A DNA stretch of 64,000 bases from Candidatus Yanofskybacteria bacterium CG10_big_fil_rev_8_21_14_0_10_36_16 (GTDB taxonomy: Bacteria > Patescibacteria > Paceibacteria > 2-02-FULL-40-12 > IGHO2-01-FULL-4-A), in assembly GCA_002794035.1 (NCBI GenBank), contig PCXQ01000004.1, forward strand, positions 1-64,000, in the 5' to 3' direction. The notes under the pieces are model-generated. The model was not told where the DNA came from. It did not search any database and saw nothing but the letters and a program-made list of their open reading frames with translations. The translations under genes were made by a program, and so were the position numbers. Of the stretch, positions 22,441 to 31,715 are shown one piece after another; the stretch's first letter is position 1; each line of letters opens with the position of its first letter.

Positions 22441-25092
22441 TTATAGTCCCGCGAAATGTCTGCGGTGAAGAAGTTTTACAAATTCAATTATAAATAATTT
22501 TGTAATACCAATACCCATAACAAGCAAAGCATGTTGCAATAAAAGAGGCGATGTTCGAAGAACATGGTTTAGTTGTGGTAGATAAACTGCTGACACCATC
22601 ATTGCAAAGCCCAGTGCAATAGCAAACAATAAGTAGCGATTATTAAATAGATTCATTTTAAATATTGATTTATCTAATGATTTTAATGAGAAAATAAAGA
22701 ATAACGAATCAGTGCCTAAGGTAGCAAAGATTATTGTTCTTATATAGCTTATGTCGTAATGAGAGTACTTTAAAAAGAAGAAGAACACAGAGAAAAGAAT
22801 AATATCTGTCATTATACCAAGAGGATATGCAATAAATGATGCTTCTCTGTCTAAAATTGGCTTATTCCTTTCTATTGGTTTTCGTTTTAAAACATCGTCT
22901 TCCGGAGGTTCAAAAGCTAGCGCAAAATTTGGCAAGCCGTCCTCTACTAAGTTGGTCCAAAGAATTTGAACAGCTATCAACGGTAAGGGGATCTTAAATA
23001 GTAAGGCTCCTAAAATTAAAATTACCTCCGTAAAAGAATTTGAAAGCATAAAAACTGTGACTTTTTTTATGTTGTCAAAAGCAGTTCTCCCCTGCTTTAT
23101 TGCTTCAACAATTGTTAAAAAACTATCGTCTAACAAAATCAAATCAGCGGCTTCTTTTGTAACATCTGTTCCAGATCCTACAGCAACTCCTACGTCAGCA
23201 ACTTTTAATGCCGGAGCATCGTTTATGCCATCTCCTGTTACCGCTACCACCTCCCCTACTTCTTTCCATGCTTTTACTATGCGAAGCTTATGTTCCGGGT
23301 TAACTCTGGCAAAAATATCAATCTCTCTAATTTTTGTCCTTAAATCCTCATCGGATATTTTGTCCATTTCCGCCCCCTCCATAATTGAGTCTTGGTCGGT
23401 GGGTAACCCAAGTTCTTTTCCTATCGCTAATGCAGTTAGTTTGTGATCGCCTGTTAACATAACAAGCCTAATTCCTGCATCGTTAACTTCTTTTATTATT
23501 TCTTTCACGCCTTCTCTGATGGGATCTTTTATTGCTGCAAGGCCTAAATAGGTTATATTTTTAACAGAATTGACCATTTCTTTTTCGTTATATTCCAATA
23601 CTTCATTTTCGTTGTTTTGGATATCAACATATGCTGCTGCAATCATTCTGAGGCCATCTTTTGCCATTTCTTCATATTTAAGCTCAGCCTCTTTTTTATA
23701 CTCTTCTGTTATCTTTTGTGCCTCTCCGTTTTTGTCCACCGACTCAGATAGCTCAATTATTTTTTCAGGTGTGCCAGTAATGTAAACTCGAATCCCTGAG
23801 TCCTTTTTATGAAAAGAAGCAATAAATTTATTTTTGGGGTCAAAAGGTAAAATGTTTAAACGAGGCATTGATAACATTAATTCGTTATATGTCATGTCAG
23901 AGTTTTCAAGGAATGCTTGCATTTTTGCCTGATCAGTTGATTCTCCTTTTATGGCAGGACCTTCTGGGGTGTTCCCAGATTGTGAGACTGGTTTTTCTAC
24001 TAATGCTTCATTTGCCAGTGCCAGTGCTAAGTAAAATTCTTTTTTATCTGATTCGCTAACAATTTTTTCTACTGACATTTTGCCTTCTGTTAAAGTTCCT
24101 GTTTTGTCAGAACAGATAACCGAGGTTGAACCGAGTGATTCTGCTGCGATGAGTTGTTTTACCAATCCTTTTTTTGTGAGAATTCTACGGCTTGATACAG
24201 CAAGAATAACAGCTATTGTCGCAGGGAGGCCTTCTGGGATTGCTGCTACAGCAACTGCTATTGAGGTTATAAATATCTCAGTAAATTCAATTTTTTCATA
24301 CCACCCAACACCAACTATTAAAACCGAAGCAATGGTAACAATTATTGCTATTATTTTGCCCAAATGACCCATTCTTTGTTGAAGAGGTGTTTGATCTTCT
24401 TCTGCTTTTTTTGTAAGCTCTGCAATTTTTCCAACTTCTGTATTTCCACTTGTTTTTACTACTATCCCTATTCCTTCACCCTTTTCAATTATTGAGCCTG
24501 TAAATATCATATTCTTTCTGTCGCCAACCACGACGTCTTCTTTTATTGAATTTGTGTTCTTGTTAACTGCCGACGATTCTCCTGTAAGAAGTGATTCGTT
24601 TGCTTCAAGATTTTTTGCATAAATCAGCCGAGCATCTGCCGGTACCTTCATCCCTGCTTTTATATGGATTATGTCGCCTATTACTAATTTTTCTGAGTCT
24701 ATTTCGCGCACATCACCATTTCTTTGGACTCGAGCTATTACTTTTACGATTTGTGTTAGCTTTTCGAGTGTTTTACCCGAACTGTATTCTTGGTAAAATC
24801 CTATGCCTATGTTTACTGCAACGGCTGCAAAAATTATTATGGCGTCTAGGTTATGTTCGATGGCGATAGATATTGATCCTCCTATAATAAGTATGTAAAT
24901 AAGCGGGCTTTTTAATTGACTCAACAAAAAAAGTCCTAATCGGAAACGTTTTTCTCTGGGGAGTCTGTTGGGGCCTTGTTCTTTAAGGCGTTTTTCTGCT
25001 TCTTCTTCCGTTAAGCCTTTTTTGCTTGAGTTAAGACGATTTAAAACATCATCAAATTCAAGTTGATACCATTTTGTTGCCTCGTTTTGCAT
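22441..25092 (-). CDS. P-type cation ATPase, type II (SERCA-like)
   Basis: 883 residues, full length. Actuator motif TGES at 170-173, M4 motif AAIPEGLPA (about 284-291), phosphorylated Asp329 in SDKTGTLTEG, and hinge TGDGINDAPAL. N-terminal cation-ATPase domain (about 5-70) and about ten helices place it with Ca2+ pumps; M6 carries LWTNLVEDGLPN in place of the usual NLVTDG. Ca2+ export is likeliest, but Mn2+ or Na+/K+ type transport cannot be excluded. Single-gene unit. Confidence 0.92.
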   Translation of the reverse strand: MQNEATKWYQLEFDDVLNRLNSSKKGLTEEEAEKRLKEQGPNRLPREKRFRLGLFLLSQLKSPLIYILIIGGSISIAIEHNLDAIIIFAAVAVNIGIGFYQEYSSGKTLEKLTQIVKVIARVQRNGDVREIDSEKLVIGDIIHIKAGMKVPADARLIYAKNLEANESLLTGESSAVNKNTNSIKEDVVVGDRKNMIFTGSIIEKGEGIGIVVKTSGNTEVGKIAELTKKAEEDQTPLQQRMGHLGKIIAIIVTIASVLIVGVGWYEKIEFTEIFITSIAVAVAAIPEGLPATIAVILAVSSRRILTKKGLVKQLIAAESLGSTSVICSDKTGTLTEGKMSVEKIVSESDKKEFYLALALANEALVEKPVSQSGNTPEGPAIKGESTDQAKMQAFLENSDMTYNELMLSMPRLNILPFDPKNKFIASFHKKDSGIRVYITGTPEKIIELSESVDKNGEAQKITEEYKKEAELKYEEMAKDGLRMIAAAYVDIQNNENEVLEYNEKEMVNSVKNITYLGLAAIKDPIREGVKEIIKEVNDAGIRLVMLTGDHKLTALAIGKELGLPTDQDSIMEGAEMDKISDEDLRTKIREIDIFARVNPEHKLRIVKAWKEVGEVVAVTGDGINDAPALKVADVGVAVGSGTDVTKEAADLILLDDSFLTIVEAIKQGRTAFDNIKKVTVFMLSNSFTEVILILGALLFKIPLPLIAVQILWTNLVEDGLPNFALAFEPPEDDVLKRKPIERNKPILDREASFIAYPLGIMTDIILFSVFFFFLKYSHYDISYIRTIIFATLGTDSLFFIFSLKSLDKSIFKMNLFNNRYLLFAIALGFAMMVSAVYLPQLNHVLRTSPLLLQHALLVMGIGITKLFIIEFVKLLHRRHFAGL

Positions 25093-25129
25093 ATTTGTAT
25101 TGTAGCAGAACTTAAACCGAGGAGCTAAA

Positions 25130-26416
25130 TTATGGAAGATAATCTAACGGGTTTAAGGTGCCGTCAAAATAATTAAAGTAAATCTGCCCATTTTTTTCAT
25201 TAATATATGTAAAGAAGTCGTGGTATAAACTTAAATGCAAGTGAGAGCCGGTTGAATTGCCGGTTGAGCCTTCGTACCCAACAATGCTTCCGCCATGAAC
25301 CGGCGTGGTATTAGAAAGACCTGATGGAGATTGCATGTGCGCATAAACACTAACTAAGTTGTTGAAATATCGTATGGCTACCCAATTTCCAAAACCATCA
25401 TTAAATCCGCTGGCAAGTATTGTCCCCTCCCCCATTGCATAAATAGGTGTTCCATAACCTCCAGCAAAATCAATACCGTTGTGCGGTGCTCCACCGTATG
25501 CCCCGCGTCTTGCATATGTTGTATAACCATATCCTTGTGTAAAGACATAATTATCTTCCGGCCACCTGAATATGTTGGCCTTGGGCGGAATGGGATCGGC
25601 TGTAACGTGAACTATAAAAGCCCCTTCTTCTAGTGCTGCTTTTTCAAGACTTTGCAATTCATTGAAGAATTCTTGTTCTTTTCTTTCAACTTCAGCAAGA
25701 AGGTCTCTATATCTTGCTTCCTCACCCTTTGTCTTTGTTAGTAGGTAGTCTTTGTTTTCTTTTGTGCTTTCGAGTGATATGTTCTGTCTTATTTGTTGTT
25801 CTTTTAGGCCTTCTAGTTCCCCCTTTTTTGTTTTTAAGGAATTTAGTTGGCCGTCTAAAATTATTTTTTGAGTTTTTAGGGTTGATAATAGTTTCGTAAG
25901 TTGAGCACTAAGTTTTTCGTTTTCCTGAGTTTTGCCAAAGAAATCAGACAATCTTGCATTTTTTAATAACACTGCCAGCATGCTTTGTTTTTCGTTTTGG
26001 TGAATTTCAGAAATTAAATTTCCTATAGCTTTTTTTTCAAAATTTAAAGCTTCTTGAGTATTAAAAATTTGTTCATTTAATTCTGTCATTTCGAGTTTTG
26101 TCGCATCAATACTTCTATCTGTGACAGCTAGCTGAACTCGTAGCTGGGACATTTGATTGTTTAAAATTGATATTTGTCGTGCCAGGGTATCGGCTTCCTT
26201 GCTTTTGGCTTTTATGGTTCCTTTATATTGTTCAGCTTCTTTTTCTAATTTCTCTATTTGTTCGCGGAGATCTAGAATTTTAAGATTTATATCTTCATCA
26301 GCACTGACAGTTTTAAAATTAAAAAATGTAAATATTAAAATAAAAACAACAATAAGCACCCACAAATTTGAGGATTTACAGATCTTCAATAAGTTGTTAT
26401 TATTTAGTAAGCTCAT
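25130..26416 (-). CDS. EnvC-like murein hydrolase activator (M23 with coiled coil)
   Basis: About 428 residues from ATG 26416; an in-frame TTG four codons upstream is less likely. A membrane/signal segment (about 18-38) is followed by a long coiled coil (about 45-265) and a C-terminal LytM/M23 domain with PHNGIDFAGGYGTP, VYAHMQS and GSHLHLSLYH. The zinc ligands look complete, so it may cut peptidoglycan itself or activate amidases at division. Divergent from the small gene at 26441. Confidence 0.88.
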   Translation of the reverse strand: MSLLNNNNLLKICKSSNLWVLIVVFILIFTFFNFKTVSADEDINLKILDLREQIEKLEKEAEQYKGTIKAKSKEADTLARQISILNNQMSQLRVQLAVTDRSIDATKLEMTELNEQIFNTQEALNFEKKAIGNLISEIHQNEKQSMLAVLLKNARLSDFFGKTQENEKLSAQLTKLLSTLKTQKIILDGQLNSLKTKKGELEGLKEQQIRQNISLESTKENKDYLLTKTKGEEARYRDLLAEVERKEQEFFNELQSLEKAALEEGAFIVHVTADPIPPKANIFRWPEDNYVFTQGYGYTTYARRGAYGGAPHNGIDFAGGYGTPIYAMGEGTILASGFNDGFGNWVAIRYFNNLVSVYAHMQSPSGLSNTTPVHGGSIVGYEGSTGNSTGSHLHLSLYHDFFTYINEKNGQIYFNYFDGTLNPLDYLP

Positions 26417-26440
26417 TTTTTGAAACAAGGAGTTAGCAAG

Positions 26441-26767
26441 ATGAAAATTGAAAGCAATGTATATAAGACCTTAAAAAATTCTATACCAATTATGATTCAG
26501 GAATCAGAGGGAAATTTTACTTTGTTAAGCACGATGGGTAATTTAGTCAAAAATTATTTGCCAGATATTTTAAATAGTTTCGAGGTTCAATTTAAAGTTA
26601 AAATTGTCTCAGTGGAAATTATGGAAGAAAAAGATATTGAAATTGGCGGTACATATAATTTGCTTATATTGATTAGGCATGAATCTCAGCCAGATGATTC
26701 TAATATGGATTATTTGGTTGAAAAATTAAATTTAGATTTAGAAATATCTGAACTTGTATCTCATTGA
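26441..26767 (+). CDS. Hypothetical small acidic protein
   Basis: 108 residues from ATG 26441, chosen because AAGGAG lies eight bases upstream (26427-26432). No membrane helix, signal or Cys motif. The pattern VEIMEEKDIEIGGTYNLLILI and the acidic C-terminus suggest a compact alpha/beta protein. It is transcribed away from the EnvC-like gene and ends in its own terminator. Not recognised. Confidence 0.65.
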   Translation: MKIESNVYKTLKNSIPIMIQESEGNFTLLSTMGNLVKNYLPDILNSFEVQFKVKIVSVEIMEEKDIEIGGTYNLLILIRHESQPDDSNMDYLVEKLNLDLEISELVSH

Positions 26768-26773
26768 TTCAAT

Positions 26774-26803
26774 TAACTACGCTGTTTTGCGTAGTTTTTT
26801 TAT
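26774..26803 (+). terminator. Intrinsic terminator between convergent genes
   Basis: ACTACGC and GCGTAGT arms with TGTTTT loop and a T tract on the plus strand. It overlaps the end of gltX. Confidence 0.85.
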
Positions 26804-28251
26804 TTTAATTTTTGAATTGCTTTATTGATTCTTTTGATTACTTCTTCTTGACCAAGCACAACTGCAATATCAACCGGGTCGGGCGAACCTTTTTGGCCTG
26901 AAAGGGATACTCTAAATGGCCAGTATACCAGTCCTCTGTCTGGCTTTGCATCAGGGTCAGTCTTAAGCTTTGAAGCAAGATCGTCTAGTTTTTCTCTGAG
27001 TGTGTCTGGTGCGCCTACGCCAATTTCGGTTACTAACTCTTTTACCATCTCAAGTGTTTTTTGTATATCTATCGTCTCATATTTTTTCCACATCAATAGA
27101 TCTTTTTCATATTCCGGGTCTTTAAAGAAGAATAAAAATTCTTTAATATCAGATAATTTTTCCATTCTTTCTTTAATCATTGGTAGAATTTTTTTTATTG
27201 TATTCTCTTTGTTGCTTAATACTTGATACCTACTACTTAATACTAAAATCTTAGTGATTAATTCTTCGTCACTAAGATTTTTAATGTATTGGGAGTTAAT
27301 CCAATTTAATTTATCTAAATTAAATACAGCCCCTGATTTATGTACGTTTTTTAAATCAAAGTTTTTAATTATTTCATCCTTGTCCATTATTTCTTTTTCA
27401 GAATCTTTTGGAGTCCATCCCAAAAATGCCATGTAATTAAACATTGCTTCTGGTAAATAACCTTCCTCATTGTATTCTGTTATGGATGTTGCCCCATGCC
27501 TTTTTGACATTTTTGATTTGTCTGAACCTAGAATAAGTGGAAGGTGGGCGTACTCTGGCATAACTTGTCCTAAGGGATTCGAAGGATTGTGAAATCCCAA
27601 AGCTTTCCCAATTAAAATTTGTTTCGGGGTATTGGGGATGTGGTCTTCACCTCTTATCACATGGCTAATTTTTGTTTCGTGATCATCTACCACGACTGCA
27701 AAATTATATAATGGAGTTTTTTCATTTTTGGCTATACTTAAGTCCCCTAGTAGTTTTTCTTCAAATTCTATTTCACCCCTGATAATATCATTAAATTTAA
27801 TTTTCTCATCTGATTTTTCATCAACATTTAACCTTATTATTCCCCCTTCTTTATTTTGGGGAATTTTATATTTGTGGTCGCATATATGGCGCGGTGCTAA
27901 TTTGTTTGCCATTTGCTCTTTCTGTTCTTGTTCTAATTCTTCTTTTGTATGATAGCACCAAAAAGCTTTGCCATCATTAAGTAATTTTTGGATATATTTT
28001 TCATAAATATCCATGCGCTCGCTTTGTTTGTAAAATTCATCCCACTCAAGCCCGAGCCATTTTAAGCCATCTAAAATATCTTTTTCGTATTTTGGATCAG
28101 AGCGTTCAAGATCGGTGTCTTCTATTCTTAAGACGAATGTGCCTTTTTTGTGTTTTGCAAAAAGCCAATTAAAAAGAGCAGTACGTGCGGTACCTATATG
28201 TAGGTTTCCCGTTGGACTAGGAGCTATTCTAACTCGTATTTCTTTTGACAT
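26800..28251 (-). CDS. gltX: Glutamyl-tRNA synthetase
   Basis: 483 residues. Class I catalytic core with APSPTGNLHIGTARTALFN (HIGH-type motif near 18-21) and KMSKRHGATS (about 247-256), plus the C-terminal anticodon-binding helices. If non-discriminating, it would also feed the GatCAB route; gat genes are not in the window. The stretch SSRYQVLSNKEN (coded around 27211-27247) is written by a copy of the dispersed AGTAGTAAGTA-type repeat, an in-frame insertion in the C-terminal part. Confidence 0.97.
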   Translation of the reverse strand: MSKEIRVRIAPSPTGNLHIGTARTALFNWLFAKHKKGTFVLRIEDTDLERSDPKYEKDILDGLKWLGLEWDEFYKQSERMDIYEKYIQKLLNDGKAFWCYHTKEELEQEQKEQMANKLAPRHICDHKYKIPQNKEGGIIRLNVDEKSDEKIKFNDIIRGEIEFEEKLLGDLSIAKNEKTPLYNFAVVVDDHETKISHVIRGEDHIPNTPKQILIGKALGFHNPSNPLGQVMPEYAHLPLILGSDKSKMSKRHGATSITEYNEEGYLPEAMFNYMAFLGWTPKDSEKEIMDKDEIIKNFDLKNVHKSGAVFNLDKLNWINSQYIKNLSDEELITKILVLSSRYQVLSNKENTIKKILPMIKERMEKLSDIKEFLFFFKDPEYEKDLLMWKKYETIDIQKTLEMVKELVTEIGVGAPDTLREKLDDLASKLKTDPDAKPDRGLVYWPFRVSLSGQKGSPDPVDIAVVLGQEEVIKRINKAIQKLK

Positions 28252-28312
28252 AAAAATTAATTAATTGTTATTATATGGCTAGTTTTTTGATTTTTAAAAA
28301 TATCGGTGTGCT

Positions 28313-28876
28313 ATGTTTATAGTTCTGGGCCTGCTTTTAATGTGTGTTGTTTTATATATATCCGAGATTGCTTATAGGTTTATTTTTAGCATAATATTTA
28401 ATTATAAGTTGTATATGTCATTGCCGTGTTATTATTTGCTTGATTGTTGGCCTGATATGCCAGAATGGCTTGGAAAATATAGAAAAACTTTAGTATTTCA
28501 GGATTTTGTGCCCTTTTTTTATGCATCTGCCTGGGTTATTAAGCCAAATCTTATTTACATAGGTTTAGACATAAGGGGGTTTGATATAGACAGATCCTCA
28601 GAAAAAAATTTGCGGATGTTTATTGTTTTACATGAATTAGGACATATCATATTGCAGAGTAATTATTTCACCTTTGCTCCATTTATTAAACGGCATGTTG
28701 GGCACGAGATTGAAGCCGACAGGTTTGCTTCTGTTTTTATCGGCAAAAATAATGTTAGGAACTTTTTAGAAAAATTGGAACTTTTTTTAATTAAAAATTC
28801 TGCAGATTCTGTTGAAATGAAAATTAGGATACTAGCTCTTGATATGCCCACTCTTTTTTACCGGTATGCTAATTAG
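28313..28876 (+). CDS. Membrane zincin, HELGH family
   Basis: 187 residues: N-terminal helix pair (about 1-38), then HELGH near 104-108 and HEIEADRFASVFIGKNN (about 130-146), a zinc-protease layout with Glu as the third ligand, somewhat like M48 or ImmA-type peptidases. It appears homologous to the lipoprotein at 14553, which has lost this Glu. The end overlaps nothing functional; priA starts 71 bases later. Substrate unknown. Confidence 0.7.
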   Translation: MFIVLGLLLMCVVLYISEIAYRFIFSIIFNYKLYMSLPCYYLLDCWPDMPEWLGKYRKTLVFQDFVPFFYASAWVIKPNLIYIGLDIRGFDIDRSSEKNLRMFIVLHELGHIILQSNYFTFAPFIKRHVGHEIEADRFASVFIGKNNVRNFLEKLELFLIKNSADSVEMKIRILALDMPTLFYRYAN

Positions 28877-28946
28877 CTGCCGGTTTTTTAATTTTATCAT
28901 ATTTTCAATTGAAAAAAAGCTTGACCTGACGTATTCTAAAATTGAA

Positions 28947-30926
28947 ATGTATATAATAGATATTATTCCTTTAGCCTTTATTCCACGCAATCAGGCGCAG
29001 ATTTTAAGTTATTTTCATAAAGAACCCCTTAATCGCGGTGCGGTTGTCGAGGTTTTACTTGGTAGAAGAAAAATAAAAGGCGTGGTCGCAGGTTTTGATA
29101 CTGTAAAAAATAGAAAATTCGCTTTTAGGAAAAGTGTAGATTTTAGCTTAAAAAACATCGGTACGGTAATCGAGCCAGAACCCAGCGTTACCGAAGGGCA
29201 GTTTAAAATGGCAAAATATATTTCAGATTATTATTATGCTCCTCTCGGTGTTTGTTTAAAAACCGTTTTGCCTCCATTTTGGGGAAAGAAAAATTATAAA
29301 TTGGAAATCGTAAATCATGAAAATGAAAGTTTAAAATTCATGAATCCTAATTCTAGATTCATAAAAACAAATTTAAAAAAACACTACCTTGATTATGAAG
29401 ATGATCTTAAAAAAACACTTAAGCAAGGGCATCAAGTTTTTCTAATGGTTGCAGAACAAACAGCAGGTAAATATTTTTTAGATAAATATAAAAAATTAAA
29501 CCCTATTTACATATCGAGTAATCTTTCTAGCAAAAATCATTATGAACTATGGCAAAGCGTTCAATCAGGAAAATCACAATTAATTATAGGTACTCGCATT
29601 GGTTTATTTTTGCCTTTTAACGATTTAAAATTAATTATTGTTGATGATGAAAGCCACGAATTTTATAAATCTGACATGATGCCAAGATATAATGGAGCAA
29701 TGGTTGCCGAGTTTTTAGCAGGCTTATTCGGGGCCAACATCATTAAAAGTGCTATTGTCCCAAGGGTGGAAAATTATGAATCAAAAATTAATGATATTAA
29801 ATTAAATTCATTAAAAACCAAAACAATTATTGCTGATATGGTGCACGAGATTAAATCAGGCAACTTTTCTATATTTAGCAGAGATTTGAAAGAAGAAATG
29901 ATGGACAGTGTTTCTAGGGGCGAAAATATTATTTTATATATTCCTCGTAGGGGCTATTCTAATTTCTTGTATTGTGAAAAATGTTCGCATATTGTTAAGT
30001 GTCCCAACTGTACAGCATCTCTAATTTTACACAAACAAATTGTTGGTGGAGAAATCATAGATTCTTTATGGTGCCATAAATGCGGTTATAAAACCCCAAA
30101 GCTAAAAAGCTGTAATAATTGCGGAAGTTATAAATTGAAGCCTCACGGAGCGGGTGTTGAAAGAGTGGTTAGTGATATAAAAAAGTTTTTTGATTATCAA
30201 AACTTAACAGTTCCTCCAATTTTTTGCCTTGATAGTGATACAACAAAAAATGATGACAAAAAAGAACTGGAAATAATCGATAATTTTTTCGCCGGAAGTA
30301 GATCTGCCCATGAAGGGAAAAAAGAAAAAGGCTCAATTCTTGTTGCTACACAGGTTTTGTTTAGTCATAAATATTACCTAGATAAAATAGCATTGGCAGG
30401 AATAATTAATGCTGATACACTGATAAATATACCAGATTTTAGAGCAGAAGAATCTCTTTTTAGACAAATATATACATTAAAAAATTTAACTCCAAAATTG
30501 ATTGTACAAACGCATAACCCTGAAAATCCAACATTAAAATACATTATGGATGGCGATATGTCGGGATTTATAAAGGAAGAGTTTGAGAATAGAAAGGTTT
30601 TCAGTTATCCCCCGTTTTCTCAGATTGTAAAGCTAACTTTTAAACATAGAGATAGAAACAAGGCAAGAAGCGAGTCCTATGTTTTGGCTGAAAAATTTAA
30701 GCAAATAATGAGACGCGAACAATACCCCGCGATAATCAGTGGGCCCTCCCCTGCTTTTATTAGCAGAGAGAGAGGTATGTATGTTTGGAATATTATATTG
30801 AAAATTAAAAACCCGCCTAAAATTTCCGATTTTGAAAAAATTAAGCGGGTAAGAGAACGCAACGAATTTTTGCGACTGGTTCCTAATGGATGGCTTGTTG
30901 AAGCAGATCCGACAAGCACAATTTAA
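28947..30926 (+). CDS. priA: Divergent primosomal protein N' (PriA-like), P-loop missing
   Basis: About 659 residues from ATG 28947 (MYIIDIIPLAF, the expected N-terminal 3'-DNA-binding domain); an upstream ATG would overlap the previous gene. The C4 zinc region is clear: CEKC, CPNC, CHKC and CNNC (about 347-397), and the helicase-2 end RQIYTLKNLTPKLIVQTHNPEN. Yet the GxTGSGKT loop is not found where expected (before QGHQVFLMVAEQ) and DEEH reads DDESH. It probably binds forks without helicase activity. Confidence 0.85.
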   Translation: MYIIDIIPLAFIPRNQAQILSYFHKEPLNRGAVVEVLLGRRKIKGVVAGFDTVKNRKFAFRKSVDFSLKNIGTVIEPEPSVTEGQFKMAKYISDYYYAPLGVCLKTVLPPFWGKKNYKLEIVNHENESLKFMNPNSRFIKTNLKKHYLDYEDDLKKTLKQGHQVFLMVAEQTAGKYFLDKYKKLNPIYISSNLSSKNHYELWQSVQSGKSQLIIGTRIGLFLPFNDLKLIIVDDESHEFYKSDMMPRYNGAMVAEFLAGLFGANIIKSAIVPRVENYESKINDIKLNSLKTKTIIADMVHEIKSGNFSIFSRDLKEEMMDSVSRGENIILYIPRRGYSNFLYCEKCSHIVKCPNCTASLILHKQIVGGEIIDSLWCHKCGYKTPKLKSCNNCGSYKLKPHGAGVERVVSDIKKFFDYQNLTVPPIFCLDSDTTKNDDKKELEIIDNFFAGSRSAHEGKKEKGSILVATQVLFSHKYYLDKIALAGIINADTLINIPDFRAEESLFRQIYTLKNLTPKLIVQTHNPENPTLKYIMDGDMSGFIKEEFENRKVFSYPPFSQIVKLTFKHRDRNKARSESYVLAEKFKQIMRREQYPAIISGPSPAFISRERGMYVWNIILKIKNPPKISDFEKIKRVRERNEFLRLVPNGWLVEADPTSTI

Positions 30927-30967
30927 TTTTAGGATAAATATAGAGCAGATCCAATTATTTTTTAAAA

Positions 30968-31414
30968 ATGAAAATTACAAAAGAGCCTAATAAAATATTG
31001 CATAAAAAATTGGCTAAAGTCAAAACAATAACTCCTGAAATAAAAGAGTTGATTTTAGATATGAAAAAAACAATGGTTGAAGCAGTCGGCGTTGGTTTAG
31101 CGGCAAATCAGGTAGGCAAAGATCTTCAGATTTTTGTAATTGATGAGGCGCTGGCAAAAGAAAATGAAGTTTCCGATGTTTACATAAATCCGGAAATAAC
31201 AGAGTTTTCAAAAGACACAGGAGTAATGGAGGAGGGGTGTTTAAGTATCCCCGAGTACTGGGTTGATATTAAGCGTTCAAAAAAAGTAAAAATTAAATTC
31301 ATGGATGAAAATGGAAATAAACAAAAAATAAAAGCACGAGGATTTCTCGCGCGAGTTTTGCAACATGAGTATGACCATCTTCAGGGAGCTTTAATAAAGG
31401 ACAGAGCTAAATAA
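30968..31414 (+). CDS. def: Peptide deformylase
   Basis: 148 residues. Removes the formyl group from nascent N-termini. All three motifs are present: GVGLAANQVG (about 39-48), EEGCLSIPE (Cys metal ligand) and QHEYDHLQG (HExxH). Length is slightly under the family norm but complete. fmt, the partner that adds the formyl group, is 300 bases downstream on the same strand, separated by one small opposing gene. Confidence 0.96.
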   Translation: MKITKEPNKILHKKLAKVKTITPEIKELILDMKKTMVEAVGVGLAANQVGKDLQIFVIDEALAKENEVSDVYINPEITEFSKDTGVMEEGCLSIPEYWVDIKRSKKVKIKFMDENGNKQKIKARGFLARVLQHEYDHLQGALIKDRAK

Positions 31415-31416
31415 AA

Positions 31417-31443
31417 GGGCACCGCCATTATTGCGGTGCCAAA
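31417..31443. terminator. Hairpin between def and a convergent small gene
   Basis: GGCACCGC and GCGGTGCC arms, loop CATTATT, with an A-rich 5' side and a weak tail AAAATT. It may serve both sides, better for the minus strand. Confidence 0.6.
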
Positions 31444-31448
31444 ATTGT

Positions 31449-31661
31449 TTAATTCATATCGTCTAGAACGAATATCATTGCTACGCCAACCATTAAGCGC
31501 GTATCATCATCCATTTTTTTTGTTTGTCGTTGAACTTTTTCTGGATTCTCTTTAAAATCGCTGTGGCTTTTGATTCCCGCCCTATTTAAGATTTTGCGAG
31601 CTTTACCAATATATCTTTCTTGTTCCACAGGAGTTAGTTCGGACCATTTTTCAAGGTTCAT
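31449..31661 (-). CDS. Hypothetical small protein
   Basis: 70 residues, begins NLEKWSELTPVEQERYIGKARKIL, charged and helical, with a hydrophobic C-terminal stretch LMVGVAMIFVLDDMN. AGGAGG lies seven bases before the ATG, which makes it a convincing gene. It sits on the opposite strand between def and fmt. Not recognised. Confidence 0.7.
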   Translation of the reverse strand: MNLEKWSELTPVEQERYIGKARKILNRAGIKSHSDFKENPEKVQRQTKKMDDDTRLMVGVAMIFVLDDMN

Positions 31662-31715
31662 TTTATTCCCTCCTTTTATTCCGGAATATGTTATTTATAA
31701 AATTACCACTAAATT

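Noticed and set aside
28839..28946. Extended N-terminus of priA from an upstream ATG
   Set aside because: It overlaps the preceding zincin gene and the added residues are unlike PriA. ATG 28947 starts the family sequence.
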